Shown: positions 1 to 9,176, counted from the stretch's first letter. The stretch: DNA of 44,907 nt from Candidatus Saccharimonadota bacterium (GCA_014378615.1 JACMNI010000026.1:1-44907), one strand, 5' to 3'. The notes: a model not told the origin generated them from the letters alone. Program-made: numbers and translations.

Positions 1-2
1 AC

Positions 3-536
3 CACCGCATCAACAGCCGCTATGCACCTCACAATGTCTACACCGCCGTCGATACGCTATCGCAATTATCAGTCAGCAAAGGCTTTGCCACTAGTTTATT
101 CACCCCTTGGACTCGCAAACCAGAAGCCGCCGCTAAAGCAGTCACTGCAAAAACGATTGACTTAACTTTATCGGGACCACTCTTCAACGTACACTACGAT
201 TACGATGGCACCACCAATAGCTACAAGCGCAGCCAAGCCGGGGCGCCGCACACCGATGCCAACGGTAATGTCCAGATCAGCCCCAAAGTGGTTATAGGCT
301 TAGTAATGCCGTACGCTATCCAGGCCGATGGAAAACACTCAGACTACGGCACCATCGGTAGCGGCCAAGCCTATATATTCCAAGATGGCACCGTCACCAT
401 CGGCCAGTGGAATAAGCCGGATAGCCGCACTAATATGACCTTCACCGATGCTGCTGGCAGCCCATTACCATTGAACCCTGGGCAAACGTGGCTAACGGCT
501 GTCACCGCTCCTAATAAAATAACGTCAGCCCCGTAA
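3..536 (+). CDS. DUF3048 (YerB-like) domain-containing protein, C-terminal part (5' truncated by window)
   Basis: Open frame from nt 3: HRINSRYAPHNVYTAVDTL...GQAYIFQDGTVTIGQWNKPDSRTNMTFTDAAGSPLPLNPGQTWLTAV, typical DUF3048 C-terminal motif. Confidence 0.8.
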   Translation, partial: HRINSRYAPHNVYTAVDTLSQLSVSKGFATSLFTPWTRKPEAAAKAVTAKTIDLTLSGPLFNVHYDYDGTTNSYKRSQAGAPHTDANGNVQISPKVVIGLVMPYAIQADGKHSDYGTIGSGQAYIFQDGTVTIGQWNKPDSRTNMTFTDAAGSPLPLNPGQTWLTAVTAPNKITSAP

Positions 537-540
537 TTAT

Positions 541-2079
541 ATGGACCACTATAACCAGGTCAACTCAAAAGCTCGTACCTACTTACTAGCCCTAATAGTT
601 ATGGAGAATCTAGCGCTCATAGCTGCTTGGGTAATGCTCGAGCACTACACCATGCTACCGTTAGCCGCCATTGGTGGAATTGTTTTGGCTCTGGGTGTTG
701 TATCTAGCGTGTTACTATCTGGAATAGCTGTAAATTATATGATGGCCCCGCTAAAAGCGCTGCGACAGTTAATTCTGCATGTTAGCCCGGGCCAAGCCAT
801 CAGCGCCTCGACCGATATATCTAAGCTCAAATTGGGTCGCGAATTAGTTGCTAATCTAGCAGGGCAGGTCTACCAACTGACCGATATAGCCGACCGTTTA
901 GCGGTAACGGCTCGCCAGGAAAGCATCGATCTAAAACGCAATTTTATTGCCAACAACATACCGCTGCCTTTTCTGGTCCTCGATAGCAACGAAACCATAC
1001 AGTTCGCTAATCAAGCGATGGCGGAGTACATCGGTATGCCGATGGCTGAGCTTGTCGGTAAAAACGTCTATATGGTTATGGACATGTCATTCCCAAGCGC
1101 CGACACCTTAGATAAATGGCTGAAAGAAGTTAAACAGAATAGTGCTACTGCGGCTGGGAGTTGGGAACGAGTTCGGCTCGGCGTCCGCGACAACCACCCA
1201 ATGCGCCTATTTGATTTAGCGACATATTACAATAAAGGCAATGCCCAGCAGATAGAAACAATGATGGTCTTGTTTGACCATACTAAACAGTACAGTCAGG
1301 ACGAACAGGCCGTCAGCTTTATAGCACTGTCGGTTCACGAGCTGCGTACGCCATTAACGTTACTCCGGGGTTACATAGAAGTCTTCGAGGAAGAGTTGTC
1401 GACCAATGGCGACCCTGAACTCATCGATTTCATGGACAAGATGAGTGCTACTGCTCAGCAGCTAACGGCGTTTGTAAACAATATTCTCAACGTCGCTCGC
1501 GTCGACGATGACCAAATGCAGCTCAAGCTTCAAGAAGAAGATTGGGGTGTAGTACTGGAAGCTGCTCTCAGTAATCTGGATCTTCGAGCCAAAGTACGGG
1601 GCATTACACTCGAGCGCACCATCGCCCCTAATCTACCTAAAATCGGCGCCGATCGGCTCAGTATTACAGAAGTAGTGAATAACCTCATTGATAACGCCAT
1701 TAAATACAGCAACGACACGCCAACCATAAAAATTGAAACCCACCTAACACAAGAAGGACTAGTGGAAACTACGGTACAGGACTTTGGACTTGGAATCAGC
1801 AGCAGTATCATGCCTAATCTGTTTACCAAGTTCTACCGCGACCACCGGAATCGCGCCCAGATTGGTGGCACCGGCCTAGGCCTCTACTTATCTAAAGCTA
1901 TCGTCACGGCCCACGGCGGCAACATGTGGGTGCGCTCGCGCGAAGGTGCCGGTAGTACATTCGGTTTTACCCTACAGCCCTACGATACACTCGCCAAGGC
2001 CGCCAAGGCTCAGGGCGACGACGAGATGATCCGCGGTGCCCACGGCTGGATCAAAAACCACTCGCTCTACCGGCGTTAA
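541..2079 (+). CDS. Membrane sensor histidine kinase with PAS domain
   Basis: Two N-terminal TM segments, PAS-like region, H-box SVHELRTPLTLLRGY, N-box NNLIDNAIKYS, G-box GGTGLGLYLSKAI. Confidence 0.92.
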   Translation: MDHYNQVNSKARTYLLALIVMENLALIAAWVMLEHYTMLPLAAIGGIVLALGVVSSVLLSGIAVNYMMAPLKALRQLILHVSPGQAISASTDISKLKLGRELVANLAGQVYQLTDIADRLAVTARQESIDLKRNFIANNIPLPFLVLDSNETIQFANQAMAEYIGMPMAELVGKNVYMVMDMSFPSADTLDKWLKEVKQNSATAAGSWERVRLGVRDNHPMRLFDLATYYNKGNAQQIETMMVLFDHTKQYSQDEQAVSFIALSVHELRTPLTLLRGYIEVFEEELSTNGDPELIDFMDKMSATAQQLTAFVNNILNVARVDDDQMQLKLQEEDWGVVLEAALSNLDLRAKVRGITLERTIAPNLPKIGADRLSITEVVNNLIDNAIKYSNDTPTIKIETHLTQEGLVETTVQDFGLGISSSIMPNLFTKFYRDHRNRAQIGGTGLGLYLSKAIVTAHGGNMWVRSREGAGSTFGFTLQPYDTLAKAAKAQGDDEMIRGAHGWIKNHSLYRR

Positions 2080-2112
2080 ATAATGTAATAAGGAATCTGC
2101 TAGAGTATACAT

Positions 2113-2595
2113 ATGGAACCAGAAAACACTTCTCCAACCCCACCGATCGCTCAAACTCCCGACACAACACCGCTCGCTAACACCCAGATTCCCACGCCTC
2201 AGCCCCAAACACCAGCCCGGCCAACAGGCCGCAAAGTGCTGTGTATAGAAGATGAGCACTTTATTGGCGAACTGTACGCCCGCGCTCTCGGTAAATCGGG
2301 TTACGAAGTACTGGTCGTTACCGATGGCCAAAAAGGCCTAGAGGCAGCCCAAACCGACAAATACGATATTATTTTGCTCGACCTCATGCTGCCAAATATT
2401 ACTGGTATAGAAATTCTTCAGGCGTTACGCGATCCTACCAAAACGCCCGAACTACGGGCCAAAATAATCATTACGACTAACCTCGAGCAGCGTGAAGACG
2501 TCCGCGCAGCTATTGAGAAGCAGGCCGACGGCTACCTAGTAAAGGCCGAGTTGACACCCCGCGAACTGGCCGCCTTTGTAGACACCGTAAAATAA
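2113..2595 (+). CDS. Single-domain response regulator (receiver) with short Pro/Thr-rich N-terminal extension
   Basis: VLCIEDEHFIGELYARAL...DIILLDLMLPNITGIEIL...IIITTN...GYLVKAELTP; no output domain. Confidence 0.92.
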   Translation: MEPENTSPTPPIAQTPDTTPLANTQIPTPQPQTPARPTGRKVLCIEDEHFIGELYARALGKSGYEVLVVTDGQKGLEAAQTDKYDIILLDLMLPNITGIEILQALRDPTKTPELRAKIIITTNLEQREDVRAAIEKQADGYLVKAELTPRELAAFVDTVK

Positions 2596-2927
2596 TTACT
2601 AACTAAACGTAAACACAATTAAGCTCAAAAACAAGGCTTGCGGGGCTCCGGTTGGCAGGACTATACTGTTGATCTAGCCATGTGTGGGCTGGTGTTCGCA
2701 CCTTCCTCCGCGCAGACTTTTTAACAGGTTGTACACTCACCGGCCGGACCTAGTCCAAGTGCCAAGCGTCCCTACTAACCTTATTTTTCATCTTCAGGTC
2801 ATGATTACGTCCTATGAACGGGGCACGTCGTCTATCCTGCAGGTTCTCCAAATAACCCGTTCGCTGCCAGTTAACGCTGTTGCAGTCTCTCTTTATTATT
2901 ACTTTTTACCCTTAGGAGAACACTTAT

Positions 2928-3206
2928 ATGACACGAATTGACGCCACCGTTGAAGTAACAGCCCTCGGATTCCGCAATAAAAAAGATCAACACCAGCTAG
3001 AAAGCTTTCCCAAGCGCATGGTGTGGGGCGACCGCGAATATACCTTTGCTGAGATGACCATGCAATACATGGTCCAGAAAGGGCAACAACTGATAAAGCT
3101 ATTCGACGTCACCGATGGCCAGACACTGTATCGCCTTCGTTTGGAGGATGACCGTTGGACATTAGTTGGCACGTCGGGCAATAACTTAGTCATTACGCGA
3201 GCTTAA
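2928..3206 (+). CDS. Small protein, possible DUF6504-like beta-barrel, first gene of the TLS cassette
   Basis: SD ttaggag upstream; WGDREYTFAEM...TLYRLRLEDDRWTLVG resembles the W-G-x-x-Y / W-x-L pattern of small proteins near actinobacterial TLS genes; 31 bp before the umuD-like gene. Confidence 0.5.
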   Translation: MTRIDATVEVTALGFRNKKDQHQLESFPKRMVWGDREYTFAEMTMQYMVQKGQQLIKLFDVTDGQTLYRLRLEDDRWTLVGTSGNNLVITRA

Positions 3207-3237
3207 ATAAACATATGAATCGAAAGGAAACCAATCA

Positions 3238-3606
3238 ATGTATCAGGAAGATCTTAGTACTCTGGCCAGCAGTGGAAATGTTGCCGTCCACGGTGGATTT
3301 CCAAACCCTGCCGTCGACAGAATGGGGCAGGGCAACAAATTAGCGCTTGATCTCAATGCGTCGCTTATAAAGCACCCTAGTAGCACCTATCTATTTCGTA
3401 TAACCGGACACGGCAACGACGCCGAGGGCATTTTTGACGGCGACCTGGCCCTCATCGATCGAAGCTTGCAACCACGGCCTAGCGACTTAGTGCTCGTGTG
3501 GCAGGCCGGCGGCTTTGTTTTGTGCCGCTACAGCCAAATGGATAGGCGCGATACATTTTGGGGAGTAGTCAGTAGCACCGTTCACGAACGTCGGCGACCG
3601 GCATGA
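3238..3606 (+). CDS. UmuD-like S24 protein lacking the catalytic Ser/Lys dyad
   Basis: GGFPNPAVDRMGQ...LIKHPSSTYLFRITGHGNDAEGIFDGDLALIDRS aligns with UmuD GFPSPAADYVEQ...[34 protein letters not shown]; SD aaagga; overlaps umuC by ATGA. Confidence 0.85.
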   Translation: MYQEDLSTLASSGNVAVHGGFPNPAVDRMGQGNKLALDLNASLIKHPSSTYLFRITGHGNDAEGIFDGDLALIDRSLQPRPSDLVLVWQAGGFVLCRYSQMDRRDTFWGVVSSTVHERRRPA

Positions 3607-4892
3607 AACAGCCGCTATTTGCGCTGATAGATTGTAATAATTTCTTCGTCAGTTGCGAGCGGGTATTCAGGCCAGACCTCGCTCACCGGCCCGTCGTAGT
3701 GCTATCTAGTAACGACGGCTGCGCCGTGGCTCGTTCTAAAGAGGCCAAAGCGCTAGGCATCCCCATGGGCGCACCCGCTTTTAAATACAAAGATCTTTTC
3801 AGACAACACGGCGTAGTGCAATTTTCTGCGAATTTCGAATTATATGGCGACATCAGCGATCGGATCAGCCGACTTTTGACGGAAATTACGCCCCATATAG
3901 AGCTGTACTCGGTCGACGAGTCATTCCTCGACTTACAAGAATTAGATATACCCAACTACACCGCCTGGGGGCAGACCGTGCGCCAGCGAATTATGCGCGA
4001 AATTGGTGTGCCCACTTCTATCGGTATAGCCACCTCAAAAACGCTCGCCAAACTAGCCACCGAACAAGTTAAAAGCCTGCCGCACCTTCGTGGCGCCCTA
4101 GACCTTATTACCGGCAGTGTCGAAGACCGAGCAAACTACCTGCGGGCTACGCCTGTCCGCGATATTTGGGGAGTCGGCGGTCGGCTGGCACCAAAGTTGA
4201 AAGCCGAAAGCGTCTTTACCGCCTTCGATCTAGCCGGCATGAGCCCACAAAGAGCCCAACAACTTATGGGTATCCACGGTCGGCAAATGGTGGAAGAACT
4301 GAAGGGTACTTGCTGCCTGCCACTAGAAAAAATGACCAAGGTGCGCCAAACGGTGATGCACGGGCGGCAATTCGGAGAAGACACTAATGATATGCGGGTA
4401 TTAGAGGCTGCCGTCGCCAGCCTTACGGCCAAGGCCGCACTGCGACTGCGCTCGAGTGCACTACTAGCTCGCGGCGCTTGTATTACTATCAGCACTAATC
4501 GACTTAAGCCTGGTTACCAGCGAGTTAATCGCTACCTTACGTTTATGACGCCTACTGCAGACACCGGCGTTATTACGCAGCAACTAATGACGGCGCTTGG
4601 GACAATGTACAACCCGCGAGCGCAGTACCACCGTGCCAATGTACTGCTATACAATCTACAGCCTGAGGATTCATTGCAGGCCGATCTATTTGGCGATGTT
4701 GACCTGGTAGCCAGCAGTCAGAGCCGTCACCGCATGCAGGCGCTAGATGCCATTAACAAGCGCTACGGCAATAACACAATTCGTTTCGCCGCCGAAGATC
4801 TGAGTCGCGCCTGGCAGCCCAAGCGTCTGCTCAGTAGCCCGCATTACACCACCCGGTGGGCAGATCTACCCAGCGCTCGGGTTTCACTGTAG
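3603..4892 (+). CDS. umuC: UmuC-like Y-family DNA polymerase (Pol V subunit)
   Basis: FALIDCNNFFVSCERVFRPDL...PVVVLSSNDGCAVARSKEAKALGIPMG, YSVDESFLDL; C-terminal QADLF clamp-binding-like motif. Confidence 0.95.
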   Translation: MKQPLFALIDCNNFFVSCERVFRPDLAHRPVVVLSSNDGCAVARSKEAKALGIPMGAPAFKYKDLFRQHGVVQFSANFELYGDISDRISRLLTEITPHIELYSVDESFLDLQELDIPNYTAWGQTVRQRIMREIGVPTSIGIATSKTLAKLATEQVKSLPHLRGALDLITGSVEDRANYLRATPVRDIWGVGGRLAPKLKAESVFTAFDLAGMSPQRAQQLMGIHGRQMVEELKGTCCLPLEKMTKVRQTVMHGRQFGEDTNDMRVLEAAVASLTAKAALRLRSSALLARGACITISTNRLKPGYQRVNRYLTFMTPTADTGVITQQLMTALGTMYNPRAQYHRANVLLYNLQPEDSLQADLFGDVDLVASSQSRHRMQALDAINKRYGNNTIRFAAEDLSRAWQPKRLLSSPHYTTRWADLPSARVSL

Positions 4893-4901
4893 ACTGGCAG
4901 C

Positions 4902-5537
4902 ATGAAACAATCTGCCGTAATAGCCCAACTGCTTAGTAGATATCCACTCATCTCTGACCAGATAAGTCGGCCGGCGCTGGCTACCGTATTAACGCAGCTG
5001 GACCTAACGCTGCAGCGCGCCATCGAAGGCGACGTTGTTGAATTAGGCTGCTATATCGGCACTACCACACTATTTCTGCGCCGCTTACTCGACACGACTA
5101 ATCAATCTGACACCAGTCGTATATTTGCCTATGACTCATTTACCGGACTCCCGCCCAAGACAAATGCCGACGCCAGCGGCACGGGCGAACAGTTCCAGGG
5201 CGGGGAGCTGAGTGTCACTAAAAAGCAGTTTTTACACGAGTTTTACAAGGCCAATCTAAAGCCCCCAATTACCATCAAGGGCTGGTTTAATGACCTGACC
5301 CCCGAGCAGCTACCCGAAACCATCGCTTTCGCCTTTTTGGACGGCGACTTTTATGCATCGATACTAGATTCATTACGGTTGGTGTGGCCACGCTTAGCAG
5401 TGGGCGGCGTCATAACAATAGACGACTACCAGCGCGAAGCTCTACCGGGCGTCGAGCGGGCCGTCCGCGACTTCTTCCAAGGCAAGGCTATAGAATTACA
5501 CCACGAGCACCACATCGCTGTTATCCGACGGCGGTAG
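4902..5537 (+). CDS. TylF/MycF-like class I SAM methyltransferase
   Basis: VVELGCYIGTTTLFLRRLL, YDSFTGLPP, FAFLDGDFYASILDSL, GGVITIDDY. Confidence 0.75.
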   Translation: MKQSAVIAQLLSRYPLISDQISRPALATVLTQLDLTLQRAIEGDVVELGCYIGTTTLFLRRLLDTTNQSDTSRIFAYDSFTGLPPKTNADASGTGEQFQGGELSVTKKQFLHEFYKANLKPPITIKGWFNDLTPEQLPETIAFAFLDGDFYASILDSLRLVWPRLAVGGVITIDDYQREALPGVERAVRDFFQGKAIELHHEHHIAVIRRR

Positions 5538-5552
5538 TGGTATGCTAAAACC

Positions 5553-5981
5553 ATGAAAATTCACATTGTTACCGTAGGCGCGCCTAAATTGGCCTACGCC
5601 AAGGCGGGCTGGGAAGAATATATTGGACGGCTCTTGCATTACCACCAAGTCCGCATTACCCATATTGCCGATAAACACAACGACACTGAGCATTTGCTGG
5701 CAGTTACTAAAGGATGTTACCTAGTAGTTTTAACGATTGATGGGCCGCAGTATAGTAGTCATGAGTTAGCAAAATTTTTAGATCGACGAGCCCAAGCCGG
5801 GCAAGAACTCTGCCTCATGATCGGTGGGCCAGATGGGCTACCGCCCGAAGTTATTAACGCTGCTAATCAACAATTAGGACTTAGCTCTTTAACGTTTCCG
5901 CACGACCTGGCAATGGTAGTCTTGGCAGAATCGCTCTATAGAGCCAGTACCATCAACGACAATCAGCCGTATCACCGTTAA
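5553..5981 (+). CDS. rlmH: 23S rRNA (pseudouridine1915-N3)-methyltransferase RlmH
   Basis: MKIHIVTVGAPK...LTIDGPQYSSHELAKFLD...LCLMIGGPDGLPPEV...LSSLTFPHDLAMVVLAESLYRASTINDNQPYHR. Confidence 0.92.
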   Translation: MKIHIVTVGAPKLAYAKAGWEEYIGRLLHYHQVRITHIADKHNDTEHLLAVTKGCYLVVLTIDGPQYSSHELAKFLDRRAQAGQELCLMIGGPDGLPPEVINAANQQLGLSSLTFPHDLAMVVLAESLYRASTINDNQPYHR

Positions 5982-5995
5982 ATCACCTGGGTTTG

Positions 5996-6016
5996 TATAA
6001 TACCCCCGTAGGGTAT
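5996..6016 (+). promoter_or_regulatory. CsoR-type operator overlapping a -10 box of the copper cluster
   Basis: TATAAT (5996-6001) directly overlaps the dyad ATACCCCCGTAGGGTAT (6000-6016), the GC-tract-with-AT-flank layout of CsoR operators, 12 nt before the repressor ATG. Confidence 0.75.
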
Positions 6017-6027
6017 ATACTTGAGGT

Positions 6028-6312
6028 ATGATTGCAGACTTAAAAAAACGCTCCATCCATCGCACGAAAATTATCAATGGTCAATTTCAGGCTCTCTTAA
6101 AGCAAATTGAAGACGAGGCCTACTGCGTTGATATACTGACCCAAAGTCTAGCCATTCAAAAAGCTCTGGCCTCGCTCAATAAACTTATCCTTGAAAACCA
6201 CCTCAGAACCCACGTTACGACTATGTTACGAGATACTAAAGCATCGGAGCACGATAAGGCCATCAGCGAATTATTGCACCTCTACGAATTAAGCAACGTC
6301 AGGAGCAAATAA
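6028..6312 (+). CDS. csoR: CsoR/RcnR-family metal-sensing repressor with a C-H-H ligand pattern
   Basis: INGQFQALLKQIEDEAYCVDILTQSLAIQKALASLNKLILENHLRTHV. Confidence 0.85.
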   Translation: MIADLKKRSIHRTKIINGQFQALLKQIEDEAYCVDILTQSLAIQKALASLNKLILENHLRTHVTTMLRDTKASEHDKAISELLHLYELSNVRSK

Positions 6313-6313
6313 G

Positions 6314-6685
6314 ATGGATAAATTACTGGTAGTAGTGGCTGCGGCTGGACTCATAATTGCTATTGGCTGGTGGTTTTTTGGTCCCAAAAACAATCAAGCC
6401 ACCGCTGCTGAGCAGGGCAGTGACGACCAAGCCGCAACAATTATAGTAGACGGCGGTTATAAACCGGCTATTGTGGCTTTACAGGTAGGAAAACCAGCCC
6501 ATATTACTTTTGTGCGCAAGGATCCGTCCAGTTGTTTAGAAGCGATTATAATGCCCGACTTTGGCATTTCCGAGACACTCCAAATCAACAAACCACTGAC
6601 AGTCACATTCACTCCGAAAAAAATTGGCGAATTTACGTACACCTGCGGGATGCGCATGTTTAGCGCTAAGATCCAAGTGTCATAA
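6314..6685 (+). CDS. Membrane-anchored cupredoxin-like protein
   Basis: N-terminal TM; IIVDGGYKPAIVALQVGKPAHITFVRKDPSSCLEAIIMPDFG...GEFTYTCGMRMFSAKIQV. Confidence 0.75.
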   Translation: MDKLLVVVAAAGLIIAIGWWFFGPKNNQATAAEQGSDDQAATIIVDGGYKPAIVALQVGKPAHITFVRKDPSSCLEAIIMPDFGISETLQINKPLTVTFTPKKIGEFTYTCGMRMFSAKIQVS

Positions 6686-8601
6686 TGCTAAATCTCTCTA
6701 CGTACAGGAGATTTATCTTCAGCTTGATTTTTAGTCTGCCGCTATTATATATGATGATCTTGGCAAGATTTTTTGGCGACTTGCCTGGCGGTGATTTCAC
6801 ACTATTTGTCTTATCCACACCGGTCCTGATTATTGGCGGCTACCCGTTCTACCGCGGGGCCTGGGCGGCCTTTAAGAACCGTTTCGCATCCATGGATACA
6901 CTAATAGCTGTCGGTACTTTAACCGCTTACTTGTACAGCTTGTACGCCCTGGTAAGAGGCTTAGATGTGTACTTCGAGATTGCAGCGCTATTAATTGTAT
7001 TTATCTTACTTGGTCAGGTTTTTGAAGAACTTAGCAAGCAACGAGCATCAAAGGCCATTGAAAAGTTAGCGCAATTGCAGGCCAAAGAAGCTACGGTACT
7101 CCGACAGGGTAAAGAGATCAAAGTCGCTATTGAAGACCTCCAAAAGGACGACCTAATTATTGTAAAACCGGGTCAAAAGATTCCGACCGACGGTATCATT
7201 ATTGAAGGCAGCTCGACCATCGACGAAAGTATGATAACCGGCGAAAGTTTACCGGTCAGCAAGCAAGTTGGCGCAGCCGTAATTGGCTCCACAATCAATA
7301 AGACCGGCAGCTTTACCTTTAGAGCCACCAAAATTGGTACCGAAACCATGCTGGCCCAGATTATAGAATTAGTTAAACGGGCCCAGAACAGCCGAGCACC
7401 TATACAGCGAGTAGCCGATCAGATATCCAGCTACTTCGTTCCGTCCGTTCTGATATTCGCAGTCATTGTCTTCGCTATTTGGTACGCCTTAATAGGCGTG
7501 GGTTTCGTAGCTGCCATGTTGTATGCCGTATCGGTAATTGTCATCGCTTGTCCGTGTGCCCTCGGCTTGGCAGTTCCGACGGCGTTGATGGTCGGTACAG
7601 GCCGAGGAGCCAAGTTAGGCGTCCTCATCAAAAGCGGCGAAGTCCTGGAAGCGGCCCGTAAAGTCAACTTAGTCATATTCGACAAGACGGGCACTATAAC
7701 ACTGGGGACACCGGTAGTGACCGACGTCCTGGGCGACACGCAAAAAACTTTGCAGGTGGCCGCTGCTCTAGAGGACCGCTCCGAACATCCGCTGGCTGGT
7801 GCCATCATACAAGCCGCCCAAAAAGCAAAATTGCCAATCGTTAGTGTCACGGCTTTTGCGGCTGTTGAAGGCCGCGGTGTAACCGGAGTTTTAGATAAGA
7901 AAAACGTCTTGCTCGGCAGCCGCCGCTTTTTTGATGAGGAAAATATTGATAGTGACAAATTCGAGAACGACATTAAGCGATTGCAATCCGAAGGCAAAAC
8001 GATCGTACTTGTCGGCCAAACCCAAAAATTAATTGGTGTTCTGGCCATCCAGGATAAACCCAAAGCCACCTCAAAATCGGCCATCACTCGATTGAAGTCA
8101 CTGGGCTACCGAACGATTATGATAACCGGCGATAATCAGGCGACGGCCGAAGCCATCGGGCGACAGGTCGGTATCGATGAAATTAAAGCCGAAGTATTGC
8201 CAGCAGGCAAGGCGGCCGAGGTGATAGCCTACCAACAACACTATACTGTCGCTTTTGTCGGCGACGGCATCAACGATGCTCCCGCCCTAGCTCAGGCCGA
8301 TCTAGGCATCGCTATGGGTGCTGGAACCGATGTCGCCATCGAAACCGGAGACATCGTGTTAGTGCGTAATAATCTGGACGATGTAGCCACAGCGCTCCGG
8401 CTTAGCAAAAAAACCTTTGGCCGCATTAAGCTAAATTTATTTTGGGCATTCGCCTACAATGTGGCCGGCATACCAATTGCCGCTGGTGTATTCAGTGGAG
8501 CAGGGCTGGTGCTCAATCCGGCACTTGCGGGACTCGCTATGGCCTTTAGCTCCGTCTCGGTCGTGCTGAGCTCGCTATTGCTGGCTAGGACGAAAGTCTA
8601 G
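6685..8601 (+). CDS. copA: Cu+-type P1B ATPase without N-terminal HMA domain
   Basis: TGES, IACPCALGLAVPTALMVGTG, DKTGTIT, SEHPLAGA (HP locus), GDGINDAPALAQADLGIAMG, MAFSSVSVVLSSL. Confidence 0.93.
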   Translation: MLNLSTYRRFIFSLIFSLPLLYMMILARFFGDLPGGDFTLFVLSTPVLIIGGYPFYRGAWAAFKNRFASMDTLIAVGTLTAYLYSLYALVRGLDVYFEIAALLIVFILLGQVFEELSKQRASKAIEKLAQLQAKEATVLRQGKEIKVAIEDLQKDDLIIVKPGQKIPTDGIIIEGSSTIDESMITGESLPVSKQVGAAVIGSTINKTGSFTFRATKIGTETMLAQIIELVKRAQNSRAPIQRVADQISSYFVPSVLIFAVIVFAIWYALIGVGFVAAMLYAVSVIVIACPCALGLAVPTALMVGTGRGAKLGVLIKSGEVLEAARKVNLVIFDKTGTITLGTPVVTDVLGDTQKTLQVAAALEDRSEHPLAGAIIQAAQKAKLPIVSVTAFAAVEGRGVTGVLDKKNVLLGSRRFFDEENIDSDKFENDIKRLQSEGKTIVLVGQTQKLIGVLAIQDKPKATSKSAITRLKSLGYRTIMITGDNQATAEAIGRQVGIDEIKAEVLPAGKAAEVIAYQQHYTVAFVGDGINDAPALAQADLGIAMGAGTDVAIETGDIVLVRNNLDDVATALRLSKKTFGRIKLNLFWAFAYNVAGIPIAAGVFSGAGLVLNPALAGLAMAFSSVSVVLSSLLLARTKV

Positions 8602-8603
8602 CC

Positions 8604-9176
8604 ATGCAAAGTTTACATACCATTGGACGAGTGATGCGTCATTGGCAATATATTTTGTTCTTTATGTTATTTTGGTTCGTTACTATTACGCTTTTTATTT
8701 GGATTGTTAACCTCAATTTGCTCAGCTATATTTTGGTGACACCTGCTTTAACAGGGAACGGTAAGCTCCGCTTTGTCGCTGATGCGTACGCTAATTATTT
8801 TCGATACATCATTAATCCAATCGCTTTTACTAGCATTGTGTTCTCGATTTTGGTAGCCCTCAATTTCACCTTATTGGTATTTTTATGGAAAGAAGCTGGT
8901 CGTCGGGCCAATTTGGCGAAACAAAACTCCGGCGCTTTTGTAGCTATGTTGGGCGCCCATTGTCTGTCCTGTGGCACCTCATTCGTGGCACCTTTACTAT
9001 CGGCTTTCGTCGGTTCAAGCGCTTATTTAAGCACCGGACGCGCCAATGCCAGCCTGGTATTTGCGACCGCCGCTAACGTCGTGGGTATAATTCTGATTAT
9101 CTGGTCTTTATTTAAGGTGATCGAACAGATCAATGGAAAGCCGGTAATAACGCTAAATAACGCTGTAAGCGTGTGA
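8604..9176 (+). CDS. Polytopic membrane protein of the copper cluster, unknown function
   Basis: Several hydrophobic segments; LGAHCLSCGTSFVAPLLSAFVGSSAY; 2 bp after copA. Confidence 0.7.
   Translation: MQSLHTIGRVMRHWQYILFFMLFWFVTITLFIWIVNLNLLSYILVTPALTGNGKLRFVADAYANYFRYIINPIAFTSIVFSILVALNFTLLVFLWKEAGRRANLAKQNSGAFVAMLGAHCLSCGTSFVAPLLSAFVGSSAYLSTGRANASLVFATAANVVGIILIIWSLFKVIEQINGKPVITLNNAVSV

Noticed and set aside
2670-2720. Minus-strand string GGAGGAAGGTGCGAACACCAGCCC resembling RNase P CR-I
   Set aside because: Other RNase P conserved regions are missing and a full-length RNA would run into the 2113-2595 receiver gene.
2684-2941. 85-aa ORF in the leader of the TLS cassette
   Set aside because: No SD or family motif; overlaps the start of the better-supported 2928 gene and looks like low-information read-through of a structured leader.
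7431-8087. 218-aa ORF antisense to copA, plus similar long antisense ORFs (14102-14602, 15964-16671, 20697-21134, 37435-37923)
   Set aside because: They mirror strongly supported genes, have no family motifs, and are expected by chance from codon bias.
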